Positions 6,913-16,681 of a stretch of DNA of 64,000 bases are shown one piece after another. Both the position numbers and the translations under genes were made by a program. The stretch covers positions 1-64,000 of the forward strand of contig NZ_JABBPN010000016.1 in assembly GCF_012933385.1 (NCBI RefSeq), given 5' to 3'. The stretch comes from Paenibacillus lemnae (GTDB lineage: Bacteria > Bacillota > Bacilli > Paenibacillales > Paenibacillaceae). Under the pieces are notes generated by a model. That model did not search any database. It was not told where the DNA came from and saw nothing but the letters and a program-made list of their open reading frames with translations. Within the stretch, counting starts at the first letter, position 1. Every line of letters begins with the position of its first letter.

Positions 6913-9237
6913 ATGAAATTTACGGATGGAAACTGGATGATCCGCGAAGGGTTTACCGTTTCGGGGGCAGTACAAGCCCATGATTTTGATATACGTGATA
7001 ACACACTGACAGCTTATGCGTCGACAACACCGATTCCCGGCCGGGGCGCGATGATTAATACACAGCTCATTACAGTGCAGTTTCATTCACCAGCTCCAGG
7101 CGTAATCGGCGTCAAGCTGATTCATTACGCCGGGGTTCAAGATCACGGTCCTGCCTTCGAGCTGTATAAAGACAGCGGCAGCCATGCCGTCATTGAAGAA
7201 ACAGAAGAGAAAGCAGTTCTTCGGAGCGGCAATCTTAGCGTTGTGATTCAAAAAGGCCCGCAGTGGTCTGTTCATTTCTATCGTGGAGAGGACCGGATTA
7301 CCGGCAGCGGCTTTAAATCGATCGCACATGTTGAAGAGACCGGCGGCAAGGGCTACATGCGCGAAGAGCTGGATCTGGGTGTAGGCGAATGGATTTACGG
7401 CCTGGGTGAACGCTTCACGCCTTTTGTCAAGAACGGTCAGGTCGTGGATATTTGGAATGCAGACGGCGGCACAAGCTCCGAGCAGGCCTATAAGAACATT
7501 CCGTTCTATATTAGTAATAAAGGCTACGGTGTATTTGTAAACCAGCCGGATCTGGTTTCTTTTGAGGTGGGTTCCGAAAAGGTCAAAAAAGTTCAATTCA
7601 GCGTTCAAGGCGAATCCATGGAATATTTCATCATTGACGGACCAGATCCGAAGGGTGTGCTGGAGAAGTATACGACATTGACCGGAAAGCCTGCGCTTCC
7701 GCCGGCATGGACCTTTGGCCTGTGGCTGTCGACTTCATTCACAACCCAATATGATGAAGCGACGGTCAATGCTTTTGTCGATGGCATGATTGAGCGGGAT
7801 ATCCCGCTGCATGTATTCCATTTTGACTGCTTCTGGATGAAAGGGTTCCAATGGACAGACTTTAAGTGGGATGAGGAAGTGTTTCCGGACCCGCAGGGCA
7901 TGTTGAAGCGGCTGAAAGAAAAGGGACTCAAGATCTGCGTCTGGATCAACCCGTACATTGCTCAGCGCTCCCGTCTGTTTGAAGAAGGGAAAGAAAAAGG
8001 CTATTTCGTGAAAAAGCGTAACGGCGACGTCTGGCAGTGGAATATGTGGCAGCCAGGCATGGCGCTGGTGGACTTCACGAATCCAGAGGCCTGCGAATGG
8101 TTTGCCGGTTATTTAGGCGAGCTGGCAGATATGGGCGTAGACAGCTTCAAGACCGACTTTGGTGAGCGGATTCCGACCGATGTTGTTTATTTCGATGGCT
8201 CTGATCCGCATAAAATGCACAATTACTATACCCAGCTTTACAATAAAGTAGTATTCGATCTGCTGGTAGAGAAGTTTGGCAAGAACGAAGCTGCAGTGTT
8301 CGCACGTTCTGCTACGGTCGGCGGGCAGCAGTTCCCTGTACACTGGGGCGGAGACTGTTATGCGGATTATGAGTCGATGGCGGAAAGCCTTCGCGGAGGC
8401 CTCTCGCTCGGCCTGGGCGGCTTCGGTTTCTGGAGCCATGATATCGGCGGATTTGAAAACACGGCACCGGCCCATGTATTCAAACGCTGGCTGGCCTTCG
8501 GCCTGCTCTCCAGTCACAGCCGTCTGCACGGCAGCACCTCCTACAGAGTGCCTTGGGCATATGATGAGGAAGCGGTAGATGTAACGCGCTTCTTCACAAA
8601 GCTGAAGTGCAGTCTCATGCCGTATCTGTTCGATACAGCGGTGGAAGCATCGGAGAAGGGAATTCCAAGCATGCGCGCGATGCTGCTTGAATATCCGAAT
8701 GATCCGGCTGTCGAGCTGCTGGACCGTCAATATATGCTGGGAAGCTCTCTGCTGGTGGCACCGGTGCTCAGCGAAATTGGAGAAGTGACCTATTACCTGC
8801 CGCATGGCACATGGACGCACCTGCTGACTGGTGAAACGGTGGAAGGCGGCATCTGGAAAAAGGAAACGTATGATTTCCTGGGACTCCCGATTTACGTACG
8901 CCATAATTCTTTCCTGGCAAGAGGCAAGGACCATACCCGTCCGGATTACGACTATGCGAATGACGTAAGCTTAAATCTTTACGTGCTGGAAGACGGGAAA
9001 GAAGCAGAAGTTGTGGTCCGCAGCATGAAAGGCCAGCCTGAGCTGACCGTACGTGCGGTCCGCCAGGGCAGCCGTGTGGTGTTCACCGCCGAAGGCGCAG
9101 GTAAAGCATTCACGGTACAGCTGCACGGTATGGATACTGTTCAGGATGTGGAAGGCAAGGGTGTGACTCTTGCGGATGGTACAATTCAGATCGAAGCAGG
9201 ACAGTCATCCCAAGAGTTTACGGTCACCTTGAAATAG
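6913..9237 (+). CDS. yicI: GH31 alpha-xylosidase (YicI-like)
   Basis: A cytoplasmic 774-residue glycoside hydrolase family 31 enzyme without signal peptide. It removes alpha-xylosyl residues from the non-reducing end of isoprimeverose and xyloglucan oligosaccharides. The similarity to Escherichia coli YicI is obvious along its length: YGLGERFT, WNADGGTSSEQAYKNIPF, the HVFHFDCFWMKGFQW segment, ICVWINPY, the catalytic nucleophile Asp in FKTDFGERIPTD, ARSATVGGQQFPVHWGGDC, and the GFGFWSHDIGGFE region. The length equals that of YicI (772). AGGAGAGG lies about 10 bases before the ATG. A divergent cupin-AraC gene and a cre-like site suggest sugar induction and catabolite repression. The released xylose can be handled by xylA/xylB near the end of the window. 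Confidence 0.95.
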   Translation: MKFTDGNWMIREGFTVSGAVQAHDFDIRDNTLTAYASTTPIPGRGAMINTQLITVQFHSPAPGVIGVKLIHYAGVQDHGPAFELYKDSGSHAVIEETEEKAVLRSGNLSVVIQKGPQWSVHFYRGEDRITGSGFKSIAHVEETGGKGYMREELDLGVGEWIYGLGERFTPFVKNGQVVDIWNADGGTSSEQAYKNIPFYISNKGYGVFVNQPDLVSFEVGSEKVKKVQFSVQGESMEYFIIDGPDPKGVLEKYTTLTGKPALPPAWTFGLWLSTSFTTQYDEATVNAFVDGMIERDIPLHVFHFDCFWMKGFQWTDFKWDEEVFPDPQGMLKRLKEKGLKICVWINPYIAQRSRLFEEGKEKGYFVKKRNGDVWQWNMWQPGMALVDFTNPEACEWFAGYLGELADMGVDSFKTDFGERIPTDVVYFDGSDPHKMHNYYTQLYNKVVFDLLVEKFGKNEAAVFARSATVGGQQFPVHWGGDCYADYESMAESLRGGLSLGLGGFGFWSHDIGGFENTAPAHVFKRWLAFGLLSSHSRLHGSTSYRVPWAYDEEAVDVTRFFTKLKCSLMPYLFDTAVEASEKGIPSMRAMLLEYPNDPAVELLDRQYMLGSSLLVAPVLSEIGEVTYYLPHGTWTHLLTGETVEGGIWKKETYDFLGLPIYVRHNSFLARGKDHTRPDYDYANDVSLNLYVLEDGKEAEVVVRSMKGQPELTVRAVRQGSRVVFTAEGAGKAFTVQLHGMDTVQDVEGKGVTLADGTIQIEAGQSSQEFTVTLK

Positions 9238-9274
9238 CAAGTTTGACTGGTGATTACCCGCACTAAGATGGAAT

Positions 9275-9309
9275 AAGCCCGGACCGGCCGACAGCCGGCA
9301 GCCGGGCTG
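9275..9309 (+). terminator. Hairpin after the alpha-xylosidase gene, probable terminator
   Basis: AAGCCCGG pairs with CCGGGCT around a GC-rich interior that can also fold (CCGGC...GCCGG). The following T-tract is poor (GTTCCCTATTT), so termination may be partial. Confidence 0.55.
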
Positions 9310-9335
9310 TTCCCTATTTAGGAGCAGCAAGGGTC

Positions 9336-9363
9336 TTGTCGTATTCTGACAGTAGAATATAAT
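9336..9363 (+). promoter_or_regulatory. Sigma-A type promoter of the sensor kinase/response regulator operon
   Basis: TTGTCG at 9336-9341 and TATAAT at 9358-9363 are separated by 16 bases, a good vegetative promoter. The cre site at 9393-9406 lies about 25-35 bases after the expected start of transcription. Confidence 0.65.
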
Positions 9364-9392
9364 TAGTTTACGGCAGTGAATCCTGGTTTGCA

Positions 9393-9406
9393 TGTAAACG
9401 TTTACA
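9393..9406. promoter_or_regulatory. cre (CcpA operator), perfect palindrome
   Basis: TGTAAACGTTTACA is a perfect 14-base palindrome and fits the cre consensus at every defined position. Just downstream of the promoter, it would act as a roadblock for the two-component operon when a preferred sugar is present. A local LacI-family repressor site is the alternative, but no LacI gene is adjacent. Confidence 0.7.
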
Positions 9407-9445
9407 CATATGCCGGTGTCAGAACAGACAGGAGTGGACAGGCTT

Positions 9446-11236
9446 ATGTTGACGTATTTTGTTCAACAGATTAATGATATGAAGATTCGCAGCAAGCTGA
9501 TCCTTTCTTTTATCGTGGTAGGCTTTGTTCCCATGGCCATCATAGCGATATTTTTGACCGGTGAATTGCGGAGTTTCTCTTTTGACAACGCACTTGAGCT
9601 GGCTAAACAGAATGTAGAGAGGGTTAAGAAGAGAACGCTTGAAGTCACCAATGTGGCAGATGATCTTTCTTACCGGCTTTCCTATGATGAAAGGCTGAAG
9701 AACCTGGCTAATCAGCAATATGAAAGTGTATCCGAAGTTGTGAAAGCTTACCGGGAGTATCCCGATCTGCGCCTGGCGATTCAGATGTATAAAGAAATTT
9801 CCAACATCCGTTTTTATAGTGAGAATCCTACGATGCTGAACAACTGGGAGTTTATATATCCGCAGCCGGAAGTCAAGGGGATGAAGTGGTTCCAGTCGGC
9901 TGAAGAAAATATTGGTTTAATCCGATGGGAGTATATTACGGATGAACGGGATCATAAACAATATCTCAGCCTGATTAAGGGAGTTGACCTTGGCAGCCGC
10001 GACAACCGCGGCGTGCTGGTTATTAATGTGAGCTCGCGTCTGCTGGAAACGATATTAACGCAGGAAACCTTCGATACCATACTGGTGGACAATAACAATC
10101 AAATTGTGGCTTCAAACCGTCCCGAATTAAATGGCGGTACGCTGGATCATATTCAAGACGATTCCGGAGTGATCTACAATCAAAGCGGTATCTATGAGTC
10201 GGTCATTGAAGGTGAAGCTTCCAAAGTGCTGATTGAGCCGCTGATGCCGGACAGCAATAATGAAGGATTGCGCATTATCTCTATTTTTTCAATCGACAGC
10301 ATTATGAAAGATGCCAACCGCACGAATAAGCTTGCTTTGACAGTAATTATGATCAGTTTACTGCTGATGCTTCTGCTCATTTACAGCTTCTCATCCCTGA
10401 TCTCCAACCGGCTGCTGCGTCTCAGTAAACACATTACGAAAGTAGGAACCGGAAATCTGCAAATATCGATGGAGATTGACGGCAAAGATGAAATCGGCCA
10501 GCTGTCCCGTCAGTTTAATTCCATGGTATCCAGTGTCAACGAATTGATGAACGAGGTGCAGGAGTCTAATCATCAGAAGCGGATGATGGAGCAGAAGCAG
10601 AATGAAATTAAATTCAAAATGATGGCTAACCAAATCAACCCCCACTTTTTGTTCAATGCCCTAGAATCCATTCGGATGGAGGCCCATATTAAAGGGCAGA
10701 AAGAAATAGCCCACGTGGTTCGCATGCTGGGCCGAATGATGCGTAGCAACCTTGAAATCGGTACCGGTAAAATCAAGATCAAAGAAGAAATCGAGATGAT
10801 CCGTTGTTACCTGGATATTCAAAAATTCCGTTACGAGGATCGCCTGATTTTTGAACTTGATGTAGATCCGGCTGCAGAGTCGGTCCAAATTCCGCCGCTG
10901 ATCATTCAGCCCCTGGTGGAAAACGCCGTCATTCACGGTATGGATCATAAGCAGGAAGGAACGACCGTACGCGTGCATGTAGAGGTGCTTGATAACGGCA
11001 GTCTGCGTGTTGTGGTGGAGGATAATGGAGCAGGGATTCAGCCGGAGAGGCAGGAGCAGATCAGAAACTTCCTGAATGATCCGGATGAACATGAAGGAGA
11101 GCGTATTGGATTGCGAAACGTCCATGTTAGGCTGCAGCTCGCCTTTGGATCGGAATCCGGTTTACAGATTTGCAGTGAACCACTAGTCGGAACATCGATT
11201 CAATTTATCATACCTGCAGGAGGAGATGGAATATGA
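9446..11236 (+). CDS. YesM-type membrane sensor histidine kinase
   Basis: A two-membrane-segment sensor kinase of 596 residues: an N-terminal TM helix (LILSFIVVGFVPMAIIAIF), an extracytoplasmic sensor of about 260 residues, a second TM helix (LALTVIMISLLLMLLLIYSF), a HAMP linker, the His_kinase domain with the phosphorylated His in ANQINPHFLFNALES, and a HATPase domain (PLVENAVIHG, DNGAGI, GIGLRN-type box). This is the class that controls carbohydrate ABC importers in Paenibacillus and Bacillus. AGGAG precedes the ATG at 9446 by 11 bases, and an ATG at 9410 lacks a site, so the shorter form is preferred. Its stop overlaps the start of the response regulator (ATGA). Confidence 0.9.
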   Translation: MLTYFVQQINDMKIRSKLILSFIVVGFVPMAIIAIFLTGELRSFSFDNALELAKQNVERVKKRTLEVTNVADDLSYRLSYDERLKNLANQQYESVSEVVKAYREYPDLRLAIQMYKEISNIRFYSENPTMLNNWEFIYPQPEVKGMKWFQSAEENIGLIRWEYITDERDHKQYLSLIKGVDLGSRDNRGVLVINVSSRLLETILTQETFDTILVDNNNQIVASNRPELNGGTLDHIQDDSGVIYNQSGIYESVIEGEASKVLIEPLMPDSNNEGLRIISIFSIDSIMKDANRTNKLALTVIMISLLLMLLLIYSFSSLISNRLLRLSKHITKVGTGNLQISMEIDGKDEIGQLSRQFNSMVSSVNELMNEVQESNHQKRMMEQKQNEIKFKMMANQINPHFLFNALESIRMEAHIKGQKEIAHVVRMLGRMMRSNLEIGTGKIKIKEEIEMIRCYLDIQKFRYEDRLIFELDVDPAAESVQIPPLIIQPLVENAVIHGMDHKQEGTTVRVHVEVLDNGSLRVVVEDNGAGIQPERQEQIRNFLNDPDEHEGERIGLRNVHVRLQLAFGSESGLQICSEPLVGTSIQFIIPAGGDGI

Positions 11237-12789
11237 TCGAGGTGCTGATTGTTGATGATGAGCCCAAATTACGAGAGGGCCTAAAGAGTATAGTTCCCTG
11301 GAGTGAGATCGGTTATCATATTGCGGATACTGCAGCTAACGGCATGGAGGCTTTGGAAAAGCATAAGCAGATTCACCCAGGACTCATGGTGGTGGATATT
11401 CGCATGCCGGGCATGGACGGCATTCAGCTGATTGAGGCGATACGTGAAACAGACCCTGATGTTCATCTGCTGATTCTGAGCGGTTATGCTGATTTTGACT
11501 ATGCGAAGCGGGCGATATCCCAAGGCGTCGATGGCTATCTCTTGAAGCCGGTCGATGAAGAAGAACTGGAAAACTATCTGTACCAGATTCGGGACAAAAT
11601 ATTGCAGGAGCAAACATCGGACGCGATTCAAATGACCTCATCAGGAGGCGAGAGGGAGCGGTTCATACAAAAACTTGTCTCGGCAGGTACGGCGGATGCT
11701 TCGGGGCTGGAGAGGGCAGGGCAGCTGAACCTCCTTTGGGATCAGTACCAGGTGATTCTCTTGTATATCCATGGAATAGAGGGAACAGAGGCAGAGGGGG
11801 ATGCCGCGCTCAAACAGATGCTTTATGAAAAGTATGAACAGAATGGCGAGGGCATTGTATTCTCCACACGATCCTGTCTGGGCATTCTTCAGCCCGTTCC
11901 GGTGTCGGGGGAGCCTTCAAGAAAGGAACTGTTGACCCATCTACAGGAGGCGGTCCAACAATGCGGACTGACAGCGGTATTCGCTATAGGTGCACCGGTT
12001 CGTGCTTTGAAGGAACTGCCGGCAGCTTATCGATCGGCGCGTGAGCTGATCTCTGCGCGTTTCTTTTATGAAGACCAGCTTCTCTTATATCCTGACTCTG
12101 TGAGATTTGGCAGTGAACATACCGGGTATAGCGATCTTGCTTATTCATCCGGTGCAGTGACAGATCAGCTGTACTACGCCATTGATGCAGGTCAGATGGA
12201 GACGCTGAGCGCGCTGGTGAATGCGGCCGCTGAGACGATGATGCAGGAACAATATACAGAAGAGAAGATGAAGGGGGCCTTTGTAGAGCTTCTGACTGCT
12301 GTGTATGGAAAGCTGACCCGCCATCGTGCTGAACTACAGTCACGTACCAGTGAGAAAGAGTACAGCGACCATATCGCTGCCGTATACCGTCAACCGAATG
12401 TGTATGCCTTGTGCAGGCATTCCATTTCTTTCCTGGAGATGCTGGCAGGGCAGGATGTCAGGGACAGCCGCGGCCAGGAAATGAAAAAAATTCTAGACCT
12501 GATTGACCGCAATTATAATGAGAATTTGAAGCTGGAATCGCTGGCAGCCGTCTTTAATTATAACAGTGCATATCTGGGGAAAATGTTCAAAAATACGACA
12601 GGAGAATATTTCAACACCTATCTTGATAAAGTGAGGATGGAGAAGGCAAAGGAATTATTGAAGCAGGGTATGAAGGTATACCATGTGGCAGAGCAGGTCG
12701 GATACAGTAATGTAGATTATTTTCACAGCAAATTCAAAAAATACGTTGGCACTTCTCCATCAAATTACCGCAAAGAGCCGGAGGAGTAG
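11233..12789 (+). CDS. YesN-type response regulator (REC plus AraC HTH)
   Basis: A 518-residue regulator. A receiver domain at residues 1-120 has the acidic pocket IVDDE and the phospho-acceptor Asp55 in VVDIRMPGMDG, with Lys in YLLKPVDE. A long middle linker follows, then a C-terminal AraC-type double helix-turn-helix (LESLAAVFNYNSAYLGKMFK and YHVAEQVGYSNVDYFHSKFKK). It overlaps the kinase by four bases and is its cognate partner. The importer genes that follow after a terminator, and probably the GH95/GH42 genes, are the likely targets. GGAGGAG lies 7-8 bases before the ATG. Confidence 0.92.
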   Translation: MIEVLIVDDEPKLREGLKSIVPWSEIGYHIADTAANGMEALEKHKQIHPGLMVVDIRMPGMDGIQLIEAIRETDPDVHLLILSGYADFDYAKRAISQGVDGYLLKPVDEEELENYLYQIRDKILQEQTSDAIQMTSSGGERERFIQKLVSAGTADASGLERAGQLNLLWDQYQVILLYIHGIEGTEAEGDAALKQMLYEKYEQNGEGIVFSTRSCLGILQPVPVSGEPSRKELLTHLQEAVQQCGLTAVFAIGAPVRALKELPAAYRSARELISARFFYEDQLLLYPDSVRFGSEHTGYSDLAYSSGAVTDQLYYAIDAGQMETLSALVNAAAETMMQEQYTEEKMKGAFVELLTAVYGKLTRHRAELQSRTSEKEYSDHIAAVYRQPNVYALCRHSISFLEMLAGQDVRDSRGQEMKKILDLIDRNYNENLKLESLAAVFNYNSAYLGKMFKNTTGEYFNTYLDKVRMEKAKELLKQGMKVYHVAEQVGYSNVDYFHSKFKKYVGTSPSNYRKEPEE

Positions 12790-12796
12790 AAGAACA

Positions 12797-12822
12797 GGGC
12801 GCATTTGTCATGCGTCCTTTTT
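12797..12822 (+). terminator. Terminator after the response regulator
   Basis: GGCGCAT and ATGCGTC pair around TTTGTC (one G-T pair), and five T follow directly. It separates the regulatory pair from the transporter operon, which therefore should have its own regulated promoter between 12823 and 12950. I could not pick a convincing promoter there. Confidence 0.7.
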
Positions 12823-12958
12823 CGCGCGGAAAGGGGATTTCATCTCACACCGTATGTAATGTCTAATTTCTATATGATTTTTAAGCCAATCCTGTGGGTA
12901 CTCCAATGATCGCGCTTCCATTATCATGAATGTATACAAAGAGAAGGGAGTGGTTGGC

Positions 12959-13921
12959 TTGAAAGCGGTAACACCTGGAGAGACAAAACTGCATTCTACC
13001 GCAAAAAAGAAAAGAGGGTTTTGGGCCACCTTCAAGGAGCAGAAAGTACTGTATGGGATGTCCATCCCCTTTATCATTGTGGTTTTTATATTCAGCTATA
13101 TGCCGGTCTGGGGCTGGCTGATGGCCTTTCAAAACTATCGTCCGGGTAAAGGGATTCTGGAACAAAAGTGGGTCGGTTTCGATCATTTCGTAGCCTTGTT
13201 CTCAGACGAGAAGTTTTATCAGGTTATGCGGAATACACTCGCGATGAGCTTTATGGGATTGATTGTAGGCTTTACGGTGCCGATTCTTTTCGCAGTCCTT
13301 TTGAACGAGATCCGCGGAAGCGTATTCAAGAGAACGGTGCAGACGATCTCTTATCTGCCGCATTTCGTATCTTGGGTCGTTGTAGCGGGAATTGTAACCA
13401 AGATGCTGGCCGTAGAAGGAGGAGCGGTCAATCAGCTTTTGATGGGCTTGGGCTTTACTGACTCACCCATTTCGTTTATGTCCAAAGGCAGCTGGTTCTG
13501 GACGATTGTGACGAGTGCCGAGCTGTGGAAGACGATGGGCTGGAACGCCATTATTTATCTGGCTGCCATTACAGGCATCGACCAAGAGCAGTTTGAGGCA
13601 GCGAAGGTGGATGGTGCTAACCGGATCCGGCAGATATGGCATATTACACTGCCAAGCATAGCACCCACGGTTGCGATCCTGCTGATTATGTCCATCGGTC
13701 ATCTGATCAGCATCGGCTTCGAGAAACAGTTCCTGCTCGGGAATCCGCTCGTCGTAGATTACTCCGAGGTTCTGGATCTGTACGCATTGAACTATGGTTT
13801 GGGAATGGGTCGATTCTCGTTCGGTACCGCCATCGGAATGTTTAACTCACTTGTCAGTATTTTGCTGCTGCTCCTGGCTAACGGAGCGTTCAAAAAATTC
13901 GCGAAGCAGTCCATCATGTAA
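12959..13921 (+). CDS. Carbohydrate ABC importer permease, LplB-type
   Basis: An inner-membrane permease of 321 residues with six predicted TM helices, preceded by a basic cytoplasmic N-terminus of about 30 residues, typical of LplB proteins. The cytoplasmic coupling loop EAAKVDGANRIRQIWHITLP carries the EAA-G signature that docks the ATPase. The first ATG (12926) has no ribosome binding site, whereas AAGGGAG lies 8 bases before the TTG at 12959, so TTG is chosen. It is followed 12 bases later by the second permease and then by the binding protein. No ATPase is encoded here. Confidence 0.9.
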   Translation: MKAVTPGETKLHSTAKKKRGFWATFKEQKVLYGMSIPFIIVVFIFSYMPVWGWLMAFQNYRPGKGILEQKWVGFDHFVALFSDEKFYQVMRNTLAMSFMGLIVGFTVPILFAVLLNEIRGSVFKRTVQTISYLPHFVSWVVVAGIVTKMLAVEGGAVNQLLMGLGFTDSPISFMSKGSWFWTIVTSAELWKTMGWNAIIYLAAITGIDQEQFEAAKVDGANRIRQIWHITLPSIAPTVAILLIMSIGHLISIGFEKQFLLGNPLVVDYSEVLDLYALNYGLGMGRFSFGTAIGMFNSLVSILLLLLANGAFKKFAKQSIM

Positions 13922-13933
13922 GGAGGGAACAAC

Positions 13934-14845
13934 ATGGCTAGATCCACAGTATTTAAACCAACATTGGGAGACCGGATCTTTGATATAGCGAATTACACCT
14001 TCATGATTGTCGTTCTGATTGTGACGCTGTATCCGTTCCTGAACGTGCTTGCGATTTCATTGAACGATTCGGTAGATACCGTCCGCGGCGGCATCTATAT
14101 CTGGCCCAGAGAGTTTACACTAGAAAACTATGTTCAAATATTTCAATATGAAGGCCTGCTGACCGGTGCAAAAATTTCCGTTCTTCGGACACTGGTTGGA
14201 ACACTGCTCGGCTTGATCAGCGGTTCCATGCTGGGATACGTATTAAGCCGCACCGAATTCCAGGGAAGAAAATTCATTTCCGTGTTTCTGGCCTTGACCA
14301 TGTACTTCTCAGGCGGATTGATTCCAGGCTTTATCCTGATCCGAGATCTGAACCTGATGAATACATTCCTGGTTTATGTCATTCCGGGTATGGTCAGCGC
14401 ATTCAACGTTTTCGTCATCCGTTCCTTTATCGACGGTTTGCCGTACTCTCTTCAGGAGTCGGCCAAGCTGGACGGCGCGAATGATTTTACAATTTACTAT
14501 AAGATCATTCTTCCGCTCTGTAAGCCGGTGCTGGCGACCATAGCATTGTTCCTGGCCGTAGGCCAGTGGAACTCCTGGCTGGACACCTATCTGTACAACG
14601 GCCAATCTCCGCATCTGACCACACTTCAGTTCGAATTAATGAAGGTGCTCTCGAGTACGCAGGGCACGGGGGGATCCGCTGCTGCAGTTGCTCAAGGCAA
14701 TATGGCTGAACTGGTGAAGCAGGTGTCGCCGGAGGCGATCAAGATGGCTATTACGATCGTCGTCACGGTTCCCATTCTTCTGGTATATCCGTTCCTGCAG
14801 AAGTATTTTGTCAAAGGTATGACTCTAGGGGCGGTAAAAAGTTAA
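13934..14845 (+). CDS. Carbohydrate ABC importer permease, YtcP-type
   Basis: Second permease of the importer, 303 residues with six TM helices. The EAA loop reads ESAKLDGANDFTIYYKIILP. The insertion rich in Ser/Gly/Ala near residues 235-265 (GTGGSAAAVAQGN) is usual in this subfamily. AAGGAGG lies 7 bases before the ATG. It pairs with the LplB-type permease just upstream to form the membrane channel. Confidence 0.9.
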   Translation: MARSTVFKPTLGDRIFDIANYTFMIVVLIVTLYPFLNVLAISLNDSVDTVRGGIYIWPREFTLENYVQIFQYEGLLTGAKISVLRTLVGTLLGLISGSMLGYVLSRTEFQGRKFISVFLALTMYFSGGLIPGFILIRDLNLMNTFLVYVIPGMVSAFNVFVIRSFIDGLPYSLQESAKLDGANDFTIYYKIILPLCKPVLATIALFLAVGQWNSWLDTYLYNGQSPHLTTLQFELMKVLSSTQGTGGSAAAVAQGNMAELVKQVSPEAIKMAITIVVTVPILLVYPFLQKYFVKGMTLGAVKS

Positions 14846-14928
14846 TTCTTGGTATCAACAGGGTGACCTGTTATACAATATAGTTTTCATTTTCATTATA
14901 TCAACTTATGAAATAGGGGGTAAGATCA

Positions 14929-16620
14929 ATGAAATTTAAAAAGAAAACATCCATGCTGCTGGCCCTGACGATGGCAGCTAGTATGGTCCTATCGGCTTGC
15001 GGCGGAAATGAAGACGGTGCAAGCAGTACTGAAACGCCGGCTGAGACAGAGACAAGTACAGCGCCAATCACATTCAGCTTTTACGGTGCGGACCAGAACC
15101 CGAATTGGAACAACATGCAGGATGCAGTCGGCAAGAAAATTACGGAAGCAACCGGCGTAAGCCTGCAGGCAGAGTTTTCTGTAGACGGCTCCAATCAGAA
15201 GCTGCCGCTGCTGGTAGCTAGTGGTGAGTATCCAGATCTGGTATGGCCTAAAGGCGATGCGAACCTGTTCGTAGATGCGGGGGCGTTTATTGATCTGACA
15301 GACCTGATTGAAGAGCACGCACCGAACATTAAAAAAGTGTACGGCGATTACATGAATCGTCTGAAATGGAACAACGAAGATGAAGCGATTTACGTACTTC
15401 CTACATTAAATGCAGTCGGTCATGAAGCTCTTGATGCAGGAGGTACGTTCCAGATTCAGCATGAAGTGCTGAAGGAACTCGGCTATCCTGAAATCAAGAC
15501 CGTTAAAGATTATGAGAACGCCCTGAAAGAATACTATGATAAGAACAAAACAATTGACGGCCAGCCTACGATTCCACTGACACTGAATGCAGATGACTGG
15601 AGAATTATGATTTCCGTAACAAACCCTGCATTCCAGTCCACTGGCGCTCCGCAGGAAGGTGAATTTACGATCGATCAAGACACTTATGAAGCACAGTATC
15701 ACTATAAGCGTCCAGAAGAAAGAGAGTACTTCCGCTGGCTGAACCACATGAACGATATCGGATTGTTGGATAAAGAAACATTTGTCCAGAAGACAGACCA
15801 ATATGAAGCCAAAATTTCCTCCGGCCGTGTGCTTGGTTTGATCGATGCAGAATGGGGCTTTGGAAACGCAACGAATGCACTGCGTACAGCTGGCAAGGAA
15901 AACCGTACGTATGCACGTTTTCCGGTACAGCTTGATGAAACGACAAAAGATACTGCTTTTCAAAGTGCAGGTTATGCTTCTGGATGGGGCGTAGGTATTA
16001 CGACATCCTGTGAAGATCCGGTTCGTGCGATTAAGTTCCTGGATTACCTGGCATCTGACGAAGGACAGGTTCTGCTGAACTGGGGTATTGAAGGCGAACA
16101 TTATAATGTAGAAGACGGTAAGCGTGTTATTCCTGACGATGTTCAGGACCGCAAAATCAACGATCAGGCTAACTTTGCCAAAGAAGTAGGTATCGGTCTC
16201 TACGCGAACCTGGCTGTTCGTTACGGTGATGGTGTTCAGGATCCATCCGGCAACTACTATACAACCAATTATCCTGAACTGATTCAGAAAAACTACACTG
16301 CTGTTGAAAAAGAAACGCTCAAGGCATATGGTGTAGAGATGTGGAAAGATCTGTGGCCAAGCAAGGACGAGTTCAAGGAAAAGCCATGGGGAGCATCTTA
16401 TCTGATTTCCTGGCCGTCAGACTCCAATATTAACGTGATTAACAAAAAAGTAGAAGAAATCACACGTAAACGTATTCCGGAGATCATTCTGGCGGATCCG
16501 TCCAAATTTGATTCCCTGTTTGACAGCTTCCTGGCGGAGCTGGATAAAGCAGGAGCAGAAGAGGCGGAAAAAGGATTCACCGAGCTTGTGAAAGAGCGAG
16601 TAGAACTGTGGAATAACTAA
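14929..16620 (+). CDS. Extracellular solute-binding lipoprotein, LplA-type
   Basis: A 563-residue lipoprotein. The signal peptide [20 protein letters not shown] ends in the lipobox LSAC with the lipidated Cys24, followed by an acidic/Ser/Thr linker. The mature part fits the large (about 540 residues) family of oligosaccharide-binding proteins that go with LplB/YtcP permeases. It captures the sugar outside the membrane. GGGGG lies upstream of the ATG. Between the permease gene and this gene an 83-base gap has a small AACAGG-GTGA-CCTGTT hairpin with a GNRA-type loop, which could stabilise the distal mRNA. Linkage to xyloglucan enzymes suggests a xyloglucan-type oligosaccharide, by inference. 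Confidence 0.9.
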   Translation: MKFKKKTSMLLALTMAASMVLSACGGNEDGASSTETPAETETSTAPITFSFYGADQNPNWNNMQDAVGKKITEATGVSLQAEFSVDGSNQKLPLLVASGEYPDLVWPKGDANLFVDAGAFIDLTDLIEEHAPNIKKVYGDYMNRLKWNNEDEAIYVLPTLNAVGHEALDAGGTFQIQHEVLKELGYPEIKTVKDYENALKEYYDKNKTIDGQPTIPLTLNADDWRIMISVTNPAFQSTGAPQEGEFTIDQDTYEAQYHYKRPEEREYFRWLNHMNDIGLLDKETFVQKTDQYEAKISSGRVLGLIDAEWGFGNATNALRTAGKENRTYARFPVQLDETTKDTAFQSAGYASGWGVGITTSCEDPVRAIKFLDYLASDEGQVLLNWGIEGEHYNVEDGKRVIPDDVQDRKINDQANFAKEVGIGLYANLAVRYGDGVQDPSGNYYTTNYPELIQKNYTAVEKETLKAYGVEMWKDLWPSKDEFKEKPWGASYLISWPSDSNINVINKKVEEITRKRIPEIILADPSKFDSLFDSFLAELDKAGAEEAEKGFTELVKERVELWNN

Positions 16621-16632
16621 CATCTTCATAGG

Positions 16633-16660
16633 AAGGGGCCAGCGAATAGCCGGCCCCTTT
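16633..16660 (+). terminator. Hairpin after the binding-protein gene, probable partial terminator
   Basis: AAGGGGCC pairs with GGCCCCTT and a short T-poor tail (TGCTTTAT) follows. The next gene starts 22 bases later on the same strand without a visible promoter, so I read this as attenuation or mRNA 3'-end protection rather than a full stop. Confidence 0.5.
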
Positions 16661-16681
16661 GCTTTATGGAAGGAGGCAGGA